This document shows positions 23,993-31,349 of a stretch of DNA of 32,781 bases, piece after piece (positions within the stretch are counted from its first letter, which is position 1; the number at the start of each line of letters is the position of its first letter). This DNA comes from Vulcanimicrobiota bacterium (GTDB lineage Bacteria; Vulcanimicrobiota; Xenobia; Xenobiales; JADMJV01). The translations under genes were made by a program, and so were the position numbers. The DNA lies in the NCBI GenBank assembly GCA_022842865.1, contig JALHOV010000013.1:1-32781 (forward strand), read 5' to 3'. The notes beneath the pieces are model-generated. The model was not told where the DNA came from. It did not search any database and saw only the letters and a program-made list of their open reading frames with translations.

Positions 23993-24720
23993 AGGTGCAG
24001 TCCTCCCGCCGGTGCGGCGAAACTTTCATTCATTGCAAAGATGGTGACGGGCAAGAAAAGGAAGCCGATGGTCAGCAACACAGCCAGTGCCAGCGCCGCG
24101 TTGACGGCCAGGGGCGTGGTCTTTTTGTTGAGCAGGCCCAGCGACTGGAAAGCGCTCCAGACACCGTGCTTGAGATGCATACCGAAGAGCAGCATCACGG
24201 CCGTGTAGATGCCCACATACCAGGCCTGGCTGAAGCGTTCCACCACCACTCCGTAGAGATCCACATGCTCTTCACCGTTCAGGGTGTAGTTTTCCACGTG
24301 CCCGAACAGGTAAGCAAACTTGAACGTAATCAGGTGAAAGACCAAAAAGGCCAGGATGGTCAGGCCCGTCCAAATCATTCCCTGGGAGGCCGCGCCTTTG
24401 CGGCTGCGGCCTCCGGCGTTGCCGGTGACTTGATAGCCAATGGGTCTCGCTGCGGATTTGTCCACCAGGGCCACGCTGATTCCGTTCCATACGTGGATTC
24501 CGATCGTGACCAACAAAAAGGCCTCAGCCACGTAGATGGCCGCACCGTGCCCCAGCGTCTCTAGAAAAAGAGCGTAACCGTTGAAAGCTTCGCGGCCCAC
24601 CAGGAGCAGCAAGTTGCCGATCAGATGTCCGATGGCAAAACCAACCCAGACCAACCCGGTGAAGCCCATCAAATACTTCTTACCGAGCGAGGAGCGAAGC
24701 GCTCCTATGAATGTCGTCAT
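23989..24720 (-). CDS. sdhC: Succinate dehydrogenase cytochrome b subunit, b558 family
   Basis: 243-residue integral membrane subunit with five hydrophobic helices, which binds haem and quinone. It is the fused C/D-type subunit of the b558 family, so the lack of a separate sdhD is expected. Conserved histidines occur in [28 protein letters not shown] and GMHLKHG, which supply the haem ligands. First gene of sdhCAB; GGAG lies 6 bases before the ATG. The 5' leader holds a seven-pair hairpin (24736-24755) and, further upstream, a terminator-like hairpin (24836-24868). Confidence 0.94.
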   Translation of the reverse strand: MTTFIGALRSSLGKKYLMGFTGLVWVGFAIGHLIGNLLLLVGREAFNGYALFLETLGHGAAIYVAEAFLLVTIGIHVWNGISVALVDKSAARPIGYQVTGNAGGRSRKGAASQGMIWTGLTILAFLVFHLITFKFAYLFGHVENYTLNGEEHVDLYGVVVERFSQAWYVGIYTAVMLLFGMHLKHGVWSAFQSLGLLNKKTTPLAVNAALALAVLLTIGFLFLPVTIFAMNESFAAPAGGLHL

Positions 24721-24735
24721 AACCTACTCCCAACA

Positions 24736-24755
24736 CGCAAGCCCGTTCGCTTGCG
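24736..24755 (-). promoter_or_regulatory. Inverted repeat in the sdhC leader
   Basis: CGCAAGC (24736-24742) and GCTTGCG (24749-24755) form a perfect seven-base inverted repeat with a six-base centre, 16 bases before the sdhC start. It could be an operator or an RNA hairpin close to the ribosome site. No regulator can be named. Confidence 0.4.
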
Positions 24756-24835
24756 CAAAGCCAAACTACAAACAGCCTTCCAGTGCCGTTTCCAGCCTTC
24801 CTGGCTCGCTTCGTCCGGTAGAGAAAAATTCTCCC

Positions 24836-24868
24836 CTAACAAAAAGGGGCTCCGTCTTGGAAGCCCCC
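24836..24868 (-). terminator. Terminator-like hairpin upstream of sdhC
   Basis: On the minus strand GGGGCT pairs with AGCCCC (24867-24862 with 24851-24846). CC/GG inner pairs and one bulge extend the stem, and TTTTTGTT follows. It lies about 115 bases before sdhC with no minus-strand gene upstream, so it may attenuate the sdh operon or stop antisense transcription out of the DUF1800 gene. Confidence 0.6.
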
Positions 24869-24935
24869 GCCGTTCCCTTAGCTTCTTCCGCCACTGGGGG
24901 ATGAACAAACCTTTCGTACACGAAGCACCTGATCC

Positions 24936-26483
24936 ATGATCGTCCGGCTCTGCTTGCTGTGGGTCCTGATCGGCTGTGCGTCGGCCCGGCCTCTCAGCTT
25001 TCCCTATCAGCAGGCCGGCCTCACGTCGGAAGAAGCGGCCGCCCATTTGCTCAATCGCTTCAGCTATGGGCCCCGGCCCGGGCAGGTGCAAGAACTGGTC
25101 AGCGGCGGCCTCGAGACCTGGTTCGAAGCCCAGCTCAAGGCGCCCAGCGCAGGCGGGGACGGCGAATTTCCCCTGCTTGTCAGCGACCCCCGCAAACTGG
25201 GACAGCTCAAGCTGCAGCGGGCGGTCCGTTCGCGCTGGCAAGTGCGCGAAGTGATGACCGATTTCTGGTTCAACCACTTCAACGTTTCCACGACCGATGA
25301 CGATTGCCGCAAGTATGTGGCCGCTTACGAACGGGAGGCCATCGCTCCCAACGCCCTGGGTTCGTTCTCAAAAATTCTAAAGGCCAGCGCCCATCATCCG
25401 GCCATGCTCTACTACCTGGACAATGCCTACTCCAGCTGGGAGGAAGTCTACGACTCCCCCGACCGCAGCTATGACCCCCTCCACTACGGCAATCGTAAGC
25501 CCCGCAGCCACCAGGTCAAGACCAACCCCAACAAGCGCGGCCTCAACGAAAACTATGCCCGCGAGTTGCTCGAACTGCACACCCTGGGAGTGGACGGTGG
25601 CTACCGTCAGCAAGACGTGGGCGAACTGGCTCGCATCCTGACCGGCTGGACGGTAGACAAAGACGTGTTCCTATTCCAGCCCGAGCGCCACGACCCCAAA
25701 CCGAAAAAGCTGCTTTTTCAGCGGGTCGCCCCGGGCGGCCAGGGGGAAGGCGAGAAAGCCCTGGATTATCTAGCTCAGCACACCTCCACAGCCCGCCATC
25801 TGAGCCGCAAACTGGCCGTGCGCTTCGTCAGCGACCAGCCCCCCAAAAGCCTGGTCGACCGCCTGCAGCGGAAGTTCCAGAGCAGCCGAGGGGACACCCG
25901 CCAGTTGCTCGAGACGCTGGTGGAGTCACCCGAGTTCTGGTCGCGCGAGTCCATCGGCGCCAAGATCAAAAGTCCGTTTGAACTGGAGGCCAGTTCCCTG
26001 CGAATTCTCGGGGCGGAGTTGGCTCCCGACCAGGATGTCTCTGACCTTCTGGCGGGTATGGGCCAGGAGGTTTACGCCTGCCGCCCGCCCACCGGTTGGC
26101 CGGACAAGCCCGAAACCTGGCTGACTCCGGGCACCCTGGTGCAGCGTTTGAGCTTCGCCCACCGCCTCGCCGAAGGCAACTTTCGAGGGGTCAAACTGGA
26201 GCTGGCCAAAATCCGCCCGAGCCAGCCCATGAAGACCGCGCCGGCCGCTCTGCAAGCTTACGCGGAAAAACTGCTGCCCGGGCGAGCTATCAGCGATACC
26301 GTCAACCTTCTCAAAGACGGCGCTTCCGACCCCAACTACCGGCAGGTCGTGCTGGAGACCTCGCGGCGCGGCCAAAAGAGCATCCCCAGGCCCAATCCCA
26401 AAGCCCATTTCGAATTCACTCCGCAAGCCGAAGTGAACATCGTGGGGTTGTTGCTGGGTTGTCCGGAATTCCAGAGGCGTTGA
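24936..26483 (+). CDS. DUF1800-family secreted protein
   Basis: 515 residues beginning with a signal peptide that may be lipidated (LLWVLIGCAS). The DUF1800 landmarks are present: LLNRFSYGPRPGQV, MTDFWFNHFNVS, GLNENYARELLELHTLGVDGGY followed by LARILTGWT, and the C-terminal EVNIVGLLLGCPEFQRR. DUF1800 proteins usually pair with a DUF1501 protein and are exported, but their chemistry is unknown. No DUF1501 gene is in view. A second, isolated copy of its C-terminal 26 codons lies at 27865-27945. It is divergent from sdhC and convergent with the calpain-type gene, seven bases apart. Confidence 0.93.
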   Translation: MIVRLCLLWVLIGCASARPLSFPYQQAGLTSEEAAAHLLNRFSYGPRPGQVQELVSGGLETWFEAQLKAPSAGGDGEFPLLVSDPRKLGQLKLQRAVRSRWQVREVMTDFWFNHFNVSTTDDDCRKYVAAYEREAIAPNALGSFSKILKASAHHPAMLYYLDNAYSSWEEVYDSPDRSYDPLHYGNRKPRSHQVKTNPNKRGLNENYARELLELHTLGVDGGYRQQDVGELARILTGWTVDKDVFLFQPERHDPKPKKLLFQRVAPGGQGEGEKALDYLAQHTSTARHLSRKLAVRFVSDQPPKSLVDRLQRKFQSSRGDTRQLLETLVESPEFWSRESIGAKIKSPFELEASSLRILGAELAPDQDVSDLLAGMGQEVYACRPPTGWPDKPETWLTPGTLVQRLSFAHRLAEGNFRGVKLELAKIRPSQPMKTAPAALQAYAEKLLPGRAISDTVNLLKDGASDPNYRQVVLETSRRGQKSIPRPNPKAHFEFTPQAEVNIVGLLLGCPEFQRR

Positions 26484-26490
26484 CCAACAT

Positions 26491-27753
26491 CTACTGCTCG
26501 TAGGTCACATCCGAGAACATCTTACGAAATTCCCGCACGGTGAGCTTGAAAACGCCGTCCATCTTCCCGTCCTTGGCGGTGCCGTCGGCATTCTGCGGTT
26601 CGGCGCGGTTGCCGCCCGTACCCCATGGATTGCGAATGGTGACCGTGTCACTCTCCCGATCGTAACCAATCACAGTATACTCGTGGCCATCCTGAATCGG
26701 GCTGGTGCGGATCAGATCCTTGTTGAGGCCGGCCGTAATCATTTTGCGCTGGCTCACCGAGGACTGAAGCTTGCGCCGGGTGGTGGCCTCGGAGGTCAGG
26801 GTCAACATATCATTGTCGGCTCCATTTTTGGAGAAAGCGCTGATTCCGTCGGAACCTCTCCCGCCTTCCACCTTGTCCATGGCTTCCGTGTAGGGGAGCC
26901 AGGCTTCCTTATTTCGCATCCGGGCATAGGCCGTTTCCAGGACCGTGGCCCAGGTGCCGTTCTGGCCGGCGTTGGTTTTCATGAGCAGCTCGGTATCGGT
27001 AGGAGCGTTGACAGTCACCGGTTTGGCGCCAGCAAAGGTCACCGTATAGGTTCCGTTTCCGTTGTCTTTGATCATTTTCCGCAAGGCGGCGGGATCGAGT
27101 TGGGCCTTATGGACCATCGCCGAGATGAAGTAGCAGGTGCCAAAACGTCCCTGCTTGACCGCCATCGCATCCGGTTCGCCATTGAAGAGGTCACGACTCT
27201 TTGCTTCCAGCGCTTTTTGCTGCTGCAAAAAGATGCCGCCCAAAAAGCTGTTGAGAGGAAGCGAAGAGTCGCCCTCTTTGACGTTCTTCAATAGCTCTTT
27301 GGTGAGGCCGTTTTTCAGCTCCGCCTGCTGCTTTAAGGCGCTGTAAAGGGTGGATACGGCGGCCGCGTCAGCTCCCTTGAGAGCGGAGTCACCCATGCTG
27401 GCCTTGACTTCGTCCAGGTCCAACTTGCCGTCCTTATTCTTGTCAAGCTTGTCGAAGAGGGGCTCCAGAGCGATACAGAAATCCTTCGGGTCCCCCGACC
27501 CTTTGAGTTTCGAGTCGTCGGAGGACGTTTCCAGGGGCATCGGAATCCGGTGGATTCCGGCCGAAGAACTCGGAGCGGTGCGTCCGAGGGCAAGGTTGCG
27601 CAGCGAGGTCATGGGGTTCATCGACGAGTCCTGTTGGCTACCGGGCAGGAACCTATCGGAGCTCTCCAGGGCGGAACTGGCAACCGTCGACTGGCCGGCA
27701 AACGACCTCGGGACGAAAGTTTTGCCACACGATGCTAAATCTGCAATTTTCAC
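26491..27753 (-). CDS. Calpain-type (C2) cysteine protease with an EF-hand
   Basis: 420 residues. An N-terminal low-complexity part is followed by a canonical EF-hand loop at 104-115 (DKNKDGKLDLDE, with calcium ligands at loop positions 1, 3, 5, 9 and 12). The calpain catalytic core has QGRFGTCYFISA with Cys207, GHEYTVIGYD with His357 and IRNPWG with Asn375, a complete triad. Calcium control of proteolysis is therefore plausible. No signal peptide is seen, so location is open. GTG start with AGGAAGG upstream. It lies in opposite orientation between the DUF1800 gene and a remnant of a second DUF1800 gene, as if inserted. Bacterial calpains are sporadic, which fits horizontal spread. Confidence 0.9.
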   Translation of the reverse strand: MKIADLASCGKTFVPRSFAGQSTVASSALESSDRFLPGSQQDSSMNPMTSLRNLALGRTAPSSSAGIHRIPMPLETSSDDSKLKGSGDPKDFCIALEPLFDKLDKNKDGKLDLDEVKASMGDSALKGADAAAVSTLYSALKQQAELKNGLTKELLKNVKEGDSSLPLNSFLGGIFLQQQKALEAKSRDLFNGEPDAMAVKQGRFGTCYFISAMVHKAQLDPAALRKMIKDNGNGTYTVTFAGAKPVTVNAPTDTELLMKTNAGQNGTWATVLETAYARMRNKEAWLPYTEAMDKVEGGRGSDGISAFSKNGADNDMLTLTSEATTRRKLQSSVSQRKMITAGLNKDLIRTSPIQDGHEYTVIGYDRESDTVTIRNPWGTGGNRAEPQNADGTAKDGKMDGVFKLTVREFRKMFSDVTYEQ

Positions 27754-27864
27754 CGGAACCTTCCTCGCTTTTCCCTGTCTCTGTGAGCTCAGAATAAGAA
27801 AAAGGCGTCCGCCGCGACTCCGCTCTTAGCCGCTCGATGTGAACGGATTGTTAAAGGACTGGGA

Positions 27865-27945
27865 GCCAATTTCGAATTCACCCGACAGATCGAGGTCAAC
27901 ATCGTAGGTTTGTTGCCGGGCTGCCCGGAATTCCAGACACGCTGA
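27865..27945 (+). pseudogene. C-terminal remnant of a second DUF1800 gene
   Basis: 27 codons including the stop read ANFEFTRQIEVNIVGLL, then PGCPEFQTR. They match the end of the intact DUF1800 gene (26403-26483) at 21 of 26 residues and 64 of 81 bases. Most differences are at third positions, so the copy diverged under protein selection before it was truncated. No homology is seen upstream of 27865. Its TGA overlaps the ATG of the alpha/beta hydrolase as TGATG. Confidence 0.8.
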
Positions 27946-28676
27946 TGAAAGTTTGCCATAGCCGCTTTTCCCTACCTCACGACCCCGCCCGCCATCTGCA
28001 CGCCATCTCCACGGGCAAAACCGGAGGACCGGTCATGCTGTGCCTGCACGGTGCCACCGGCAACTGGACCAACTACCGGCCCCTGATCCGACATTTTGCC
28101 AGTCACTATCGAGTCGAGGCGGTGGACATGCGTGGACACGGGCGCTCCCCCTGGGCTGCCGGCACGCTTGAGGATTTCTATCAAGACCTGGAAAGCTACG
28201 TGGCCACGCTGCCCAAGCCCATTCTCTTGCTGGCTCATTCCTTCGGAGGCTACTTTGGGGTGCGCCTGGCCGCCACCCACCCGGACTGGTTCACTCATCT
28301 GGTGCTTTTTAATACCGCCAAAAAGCTACCGCGCGGTCTGCCCTTTCACTTCCTTCGCTTCTTCTGCCGCTGGGCCGATTGGATCGCTCGCCCGGAAGGA
28401 GTCATCGCCAGCGGCTCACTGGTCACCCGCTACCTGGTCGACCACGTGCTGGGCGACTGGGATTGCGACCCTTATTACGATAAAATCCGCTGTCCAGTGC
28501 TGGGCATCGCCGGCCGCTTCGACCCGCTGATCCCGCACGGCCTGGCCCGCTCCAGCCTGAGCCGCTTGCCCAGGCACCAGTTTCGCTCTTTGCCTCTGGG
28601 GATGCACATCGCCATGTGGGAGCGCCCGGCCTTACTGCACCGCTGGATCACCCGCTTTGTCGAGGAAACCCACTAA
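27945..28676 (+). CDS. Alpha/beta hydrolase
   Basis: 243-residue soluble hydrolase. The oxyanion region is CLHGATGN, and the nucleophile elbow is AHSFGG with Ser99 (the usual Gly before His is Ala). RFDPLIP supplies the likely acid and GMHIAMWERP the histidine. VDMRGHGRSPW is typical of esterase/lactonase/epoxide-hydrolase-like members; the substrate is unknown. The ATG overlaps the stop of the DUF1800 remnant, suggesting it was once translationally coupled to a full DUF1800 gene. Its stop overlaps that of the convergent acyltransferase (CTAA). Confidence 0.9.
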   Translation: MKVCHSRFSLPHDPARHLHAISTGKTGGPVMLCLHGATGNWTNYRPLIRHFASHYRVEAVDMRGHGRSPWAAGTLEDFYQDLESYVATLPKPILLLAHSFGGYFGVRLAATHPDWFTHLVLFNTAKKLPRGLPFHFLRFFCRWADWIARPEGVIASGSLVTRYLVDHVLGDWDCDPYYDKIRCPVLGIAGRFDPLIPHGLARSSLSRLPRHQFRSLPLGMHIAMWERPALLHRWITRFVEETH

Positions 28677-29377
28677 CGCTTGCCGCCGGGCCTCACGAAG
28701 TCGGCCAATTTGAGCAGCGCCCAGCTGATGGGAGTCCACAGGGCCGTGCACAACCAGTGGCTCAGGCGTTTCGGACGAGGCCGGGGTGCAGGCGGGCTTT
28801 GCAGCGGCAGCCGGATGGCCTCACGCATACGTTCCAGGAAATCGGCGGTCGGCTCCCCCTCTTGCCAATAGAGCGGCGGACCGAAGGTGATCCAGACGTA
28901 CCCACCACTGACATACTTGCAATCGGCCGCGCAAAGCTGGTCGCTGCCATAGACGCTGACCGGCACCACGGGAGCGCGCGTCCACTCTCCCACCAACGCA
29001 ACACCTTTATGGAAGGGCTGCAGTTCATAGCAGTGGGTGGGGTCCGCCTCGGGATAAAAACCCACACAGTCCCCCTGGCGTAGCGCCTCCAGAGTGCGGT
29101 CCATGGCACCCTCGCCACGACCCACCGGAATGAACCCGAGCGCGCGCAACCACCATCCCACCAAGGGCACCTTAAGCGGCTCGGTCGACACCAGAAAGCG
29201 CACCTTGCGGGGCAGCACGCTACCCAGCAGCAAACCGTCGAGCACGGTTGGGTGATTGGAAACCAGAATCAGGGGGCCCTCCACCGGGATGTTTTCCACC
29301 CCCTTCAGGACGGGCACCCAGAAGGGCAGCAACAGGGACTGCAAAGCCCGCAAGCTGGTCGAGTAGATCAAGCTCAT
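28673..29377 (-). CDS. PlsC-like 1-acyl-glycerol-3-phosphate acyltransferase
   Basis: 234-residue acyltransferase, probably membrane-associated. It has the catalytic HX4D motif NHPTVLD (His42, Asp47), a glycerol-phosphate-binding region around VGRGEG, and a YPEAD variant of the usual FPEG block. A hydrophobic segment follows near the C terminus. The altered third block means the acyl acceptor may not be lysophosphatidate. The ATG overlaps the stop of the aminotransferase gene by four bases (ATGA), so the two are coupled and may serve one lipid or aminolipid pathway. Confidence 0.88.
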   Translation of the reverse strand: MSLIYSTSLRALQSLLLPFWVPVLKGVENIPVEGPLILVSNHPTVLDGLLLGSVLPRKVRFLVSTEPLKVPLVGWWLRALGFIPVGRGEGAMDRTLEALRQGDCVGFYPEADPTHCYELQPFHKGVALVGEWTRAPVVPVSVYGSDQLCAADCKYVSGGYVWITFGPPLYWQEGEPTADFLERMREAIRLPLQSPPAPRPRPKRLSHWLCTALWTPISWALLKLADFVRPGGKR

Positions 29378-30516
29378 TCAAAGCTCCTTTGCACTTCCCG
29401 AAAGGCTTCCACCACCAGCGGCACTTCCTCTAGAGAATTCGGCCAATGAGGAGCGAGCCGGATATATCCGTCGGGGGTGGATATTTGCACGCCGCGCTGA
29501 TGCAAAGCTCGTTCCCAAGCACTCAGGTCGGTGCCCACGGGCGGGCGGAAAGAAAGCATACCGGAGGCGGCCTCAGGGCGGCGCAAGCTGGGCCAGCCCA
29601 AAAAGCCAAGCGCAGGCTCGAGCTGGTCGAGAACATCGGAAACGTGCGCGAAGATCCGATTCACGCCCAGCTCCAGCAGCAAGTTCAGGCTGGCCTCGAG
29701 AGCGGCCTGACACAAATTTGCGCTACTGCCGATCTCCAGCCCCTGAGGATCCGCGCGCAAAGGACGATCGTAGCGCAAGTGGCCAGGTCCTTGAAAGAGA
29801 AAATCCACGGCCTGCTGGTGACTGAGCCAGCCCGCCCAGTGACGATGCAAGTCCGCCTGGCGGTCGGGGCGGACATACAGGTAACCGCAGCCCTCCGCCC
29901 CCATCAGCCACTTATGAGCTCCCCCAGCCACGTAATCCAGTTCGCCCACCACAAAAGGAACCACCCCAACAGCCTGGATGGCGTCCACGAACACCTGGCA
30001 TTCATAGCGATGGGACAACTCAACCACTTGCTCCCAAGGCTGGCGCAGGCCGGTCTGAAAGGCCACCGCGCTCAAGGCCACAAGTCGCAATCCGTGGCGC
30101 AGTTGCTCCTCCAGATCGGCCAGGTCTTCCCGCAAAAAAATGAGTTCCAGGCCATGCTGAGCGGCCGCTGCTTGCCAGGGAGTGACGTTGGTGGGAAATT
30201 CCCCCTGCACGCAGGCGATGCGATCGCCGCGGCGCCAGGAAAAATTCTGAGCCACAGCCAGAACCCCCCACGAGGTTCCACCCGTTAAAGCCAGGTCTTG
30301 CGGGTTGCAAGCGAGCAGTTGTGCAAGCTTCTGACGCAGGCGTAAACGCATGGCCAGAACCTCCGGCACGGCGCCGACCCCCTCCCCAGCGAAGTCCAAC
30401 AGGTGGGCCTGCACTGCCTCCAGCACCGGCGCCGAAAGCGGTGACACCCCTGCGTGACTCAAGTAGCTGGCCACCTTCAGGTGCGGGAAAAGCTGGCGCG
30501 AACCTAACTCAGCCAT
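29374..30516 (-). CDS. Class-V PLP-dependent aminotransferase (cysteine desulfurase-like fold)
   Basis: 380-residue cytoplasmic enzyme. The PLP lysine is Lys202 in GGAHKWLMG. Asp178 and Gln181 in VDAIQAVG contact the cofactor, and TGGTSWG binds its phosphate. The C-terminal domain contains the usual SFRPP and IRLAPHW blocks. The GGAHKW form with short active-site loops resembles the isopenicillin-epimerase/kynureninase-like branch more than IscS/SufS, and no catalytic-cysteine loop is evident. Middle gene of a three-gene overlapping operon with a membrane protein (13 bases) and a PlsC-like acyltransferase (4 bases). Confidence 0.9.
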   Translation of the reverse strand: MAELGSRQLFPHLKVASYLSHAGVSPLSAPVLEAVQAHLLDFAGEGVGAVPEVLAMRLRLRQKLAQLLACNPQDLALTGGTSWGVLAVAQNFSWRRGDRIACVQGEFPTNVTPWQAAAAQHGLELIFLREDLADLEEQLRHGLRLVALSAVAFQTGLRQPWEQVVELSHRYECQVFVDAIQAVGVVPFVVGELDYVAGGAHKWLMGAEGCGYLYVRPDRQADLHRHWAGWLSHQQAVDFLFQGPGHLRYDRPLRADPQGLEIGSSANLCQAALEASLNLLLELGVNRIFAHVSDVLDQLEPALGFLGWPSLRRPEAASGMLSFRPPVGTDLSAWERALHQRGVQISTPDGYIRLAPHWPNSLEEVPLVVEAFREVQRSFE

Positions 30517-31019
30517 GCCAGCAACAAGGCTCCGCCGCCAGCCAACCCCAAGATCTGCACCGGCTCGCTGCGCGCCCAGCGGCCCACAGCAAGACCGACC
30601 GCCAGAGTCAGCGCCAGAGCGGGCCAGGAGGGATGAAGAGCGTAAAGAGTCAGGGTCTCAGCCACCAACAAGGGGCCCCAAATTTTCCAGGGCAGGCGCT
30701 CCGAGCGGCCCAACGAGACCACCAGCAAGGTGGCCAGCAGGGAAAGCGCTGCCAACTCGGGCCAGGCGCGCCCCCACAGCCAGAACTGCAAGAGGAGTGG
30801 CAAGGACCAGCTGGCCAGCAACGCCCCCCGGCCCATCCGCAGTTCCAGCGGCACGGCCGCCAGCATCAGCACCAGGGCCAGCGTTCCTAGAAAGAGGGGG
30901 TGGGCTGGGTGAAAGGCACTACCCAGGCCGGACCAGGGGGTGTGCAACCAGGCCGGGTCGATCCCCGCAGCCGTCAAACCGAGGGTAACGGCCAGCGCCA
31001 AGGTAATCCATGGAGTCAT
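30504..31019 (-). CDS. Small polytopic membrane protein, function unknown
   Basis: 171 residues, nearly all hydrophobic, with about six predicted helices and Trp-rich caps. No family is recognised. Its end overlaps the aminotransferase start by 13 bases, so it is the first gene of the membrane protein-aminotransferase-acyltransferase operon. A transporter or flippase-like partner is possible but unsupported by any motif. ATG start 30 bases after the small Cys-rich gene. Confidence 0.65.
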   Translation of the reverse strand: MTPWITLALAVTLGLTAAGIDPAWLHTPWSGLGSAFHPAHPLFLGTLALVLMLAAVPLELRMGRGALLASWSLPLLLQFWLWGRAWPELAALSLLATLLVVSLGRSERLPWKIWGPLLVAETLTLYALHPSWPALALTLAVGLAVGRWARSEPVQILGLAGGGALLLAWLS

Positions 31020-31049
31020 TGCCCCACCACTTTTGGAACGCCCGCGGAA

Positions 31050-31301
31050 TCACCTGGGGGGCGGGGGCAGCAGACGCCGAAACTCCGGCCCGTAGTCGCC
31101 CAAAATGAGGCGCAACCACTTCTGTCTATCCAATGGCACGCCACAACATTTGCAGGTCGGACCGTTGGCGCCGAAATGCATTTCCAGGGTATCCACCCCG
31201 TCTTCTTGAGTCCAATACGCTTCTCCATAGGCATTCATCCAGGCGATACGAGCGATGGCCGAGGCCATCCGGTAAGCAGAGAGTTTGGTCTTGTCCAACA
31301 T
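31050..31301 (-). CDS. Small Cys-rich hypothetical protein
   Basis: 83 residues containing a CKCCG motif, part of a possible small metal site, an aromatic-rich N-terminal half (IARIAWMNAYGEAYW) and a basic end finishing in four prolines. No family is recognised. The reading frame has ordinary codon use for this genome and fits the gap between the kinase and the membrane-protein gene on the same strand, but the ribosome site is weak, so it is only moderately supported. Other frames here look like shadows. Confidence 0.55.
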   Translation of the reverse strand: MLDKTKLSAYRMASAIARIAWMNAYGEAYWTQEDGVDTLEMHFGANGPTCKCCGVPLDRQKWLRLILGDYGPEFRRLLPPPPR

Positions 31302-31349
31302 AGGGCCGGACTTTGCAGGCGAGCCTTATAATCCTGCCCGGTGTTCTGC

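Noticed and set aside
24880-24900. CCGCCACTGG resembling the conserved B12-box of cobalamin riboswitches
   Set aside because: The other conserved cobalamin riboswitch segments (such as the AxxxGGGAA and GCCAGG boxes in order) are not found, and only about 35 bases remain before the start codon.
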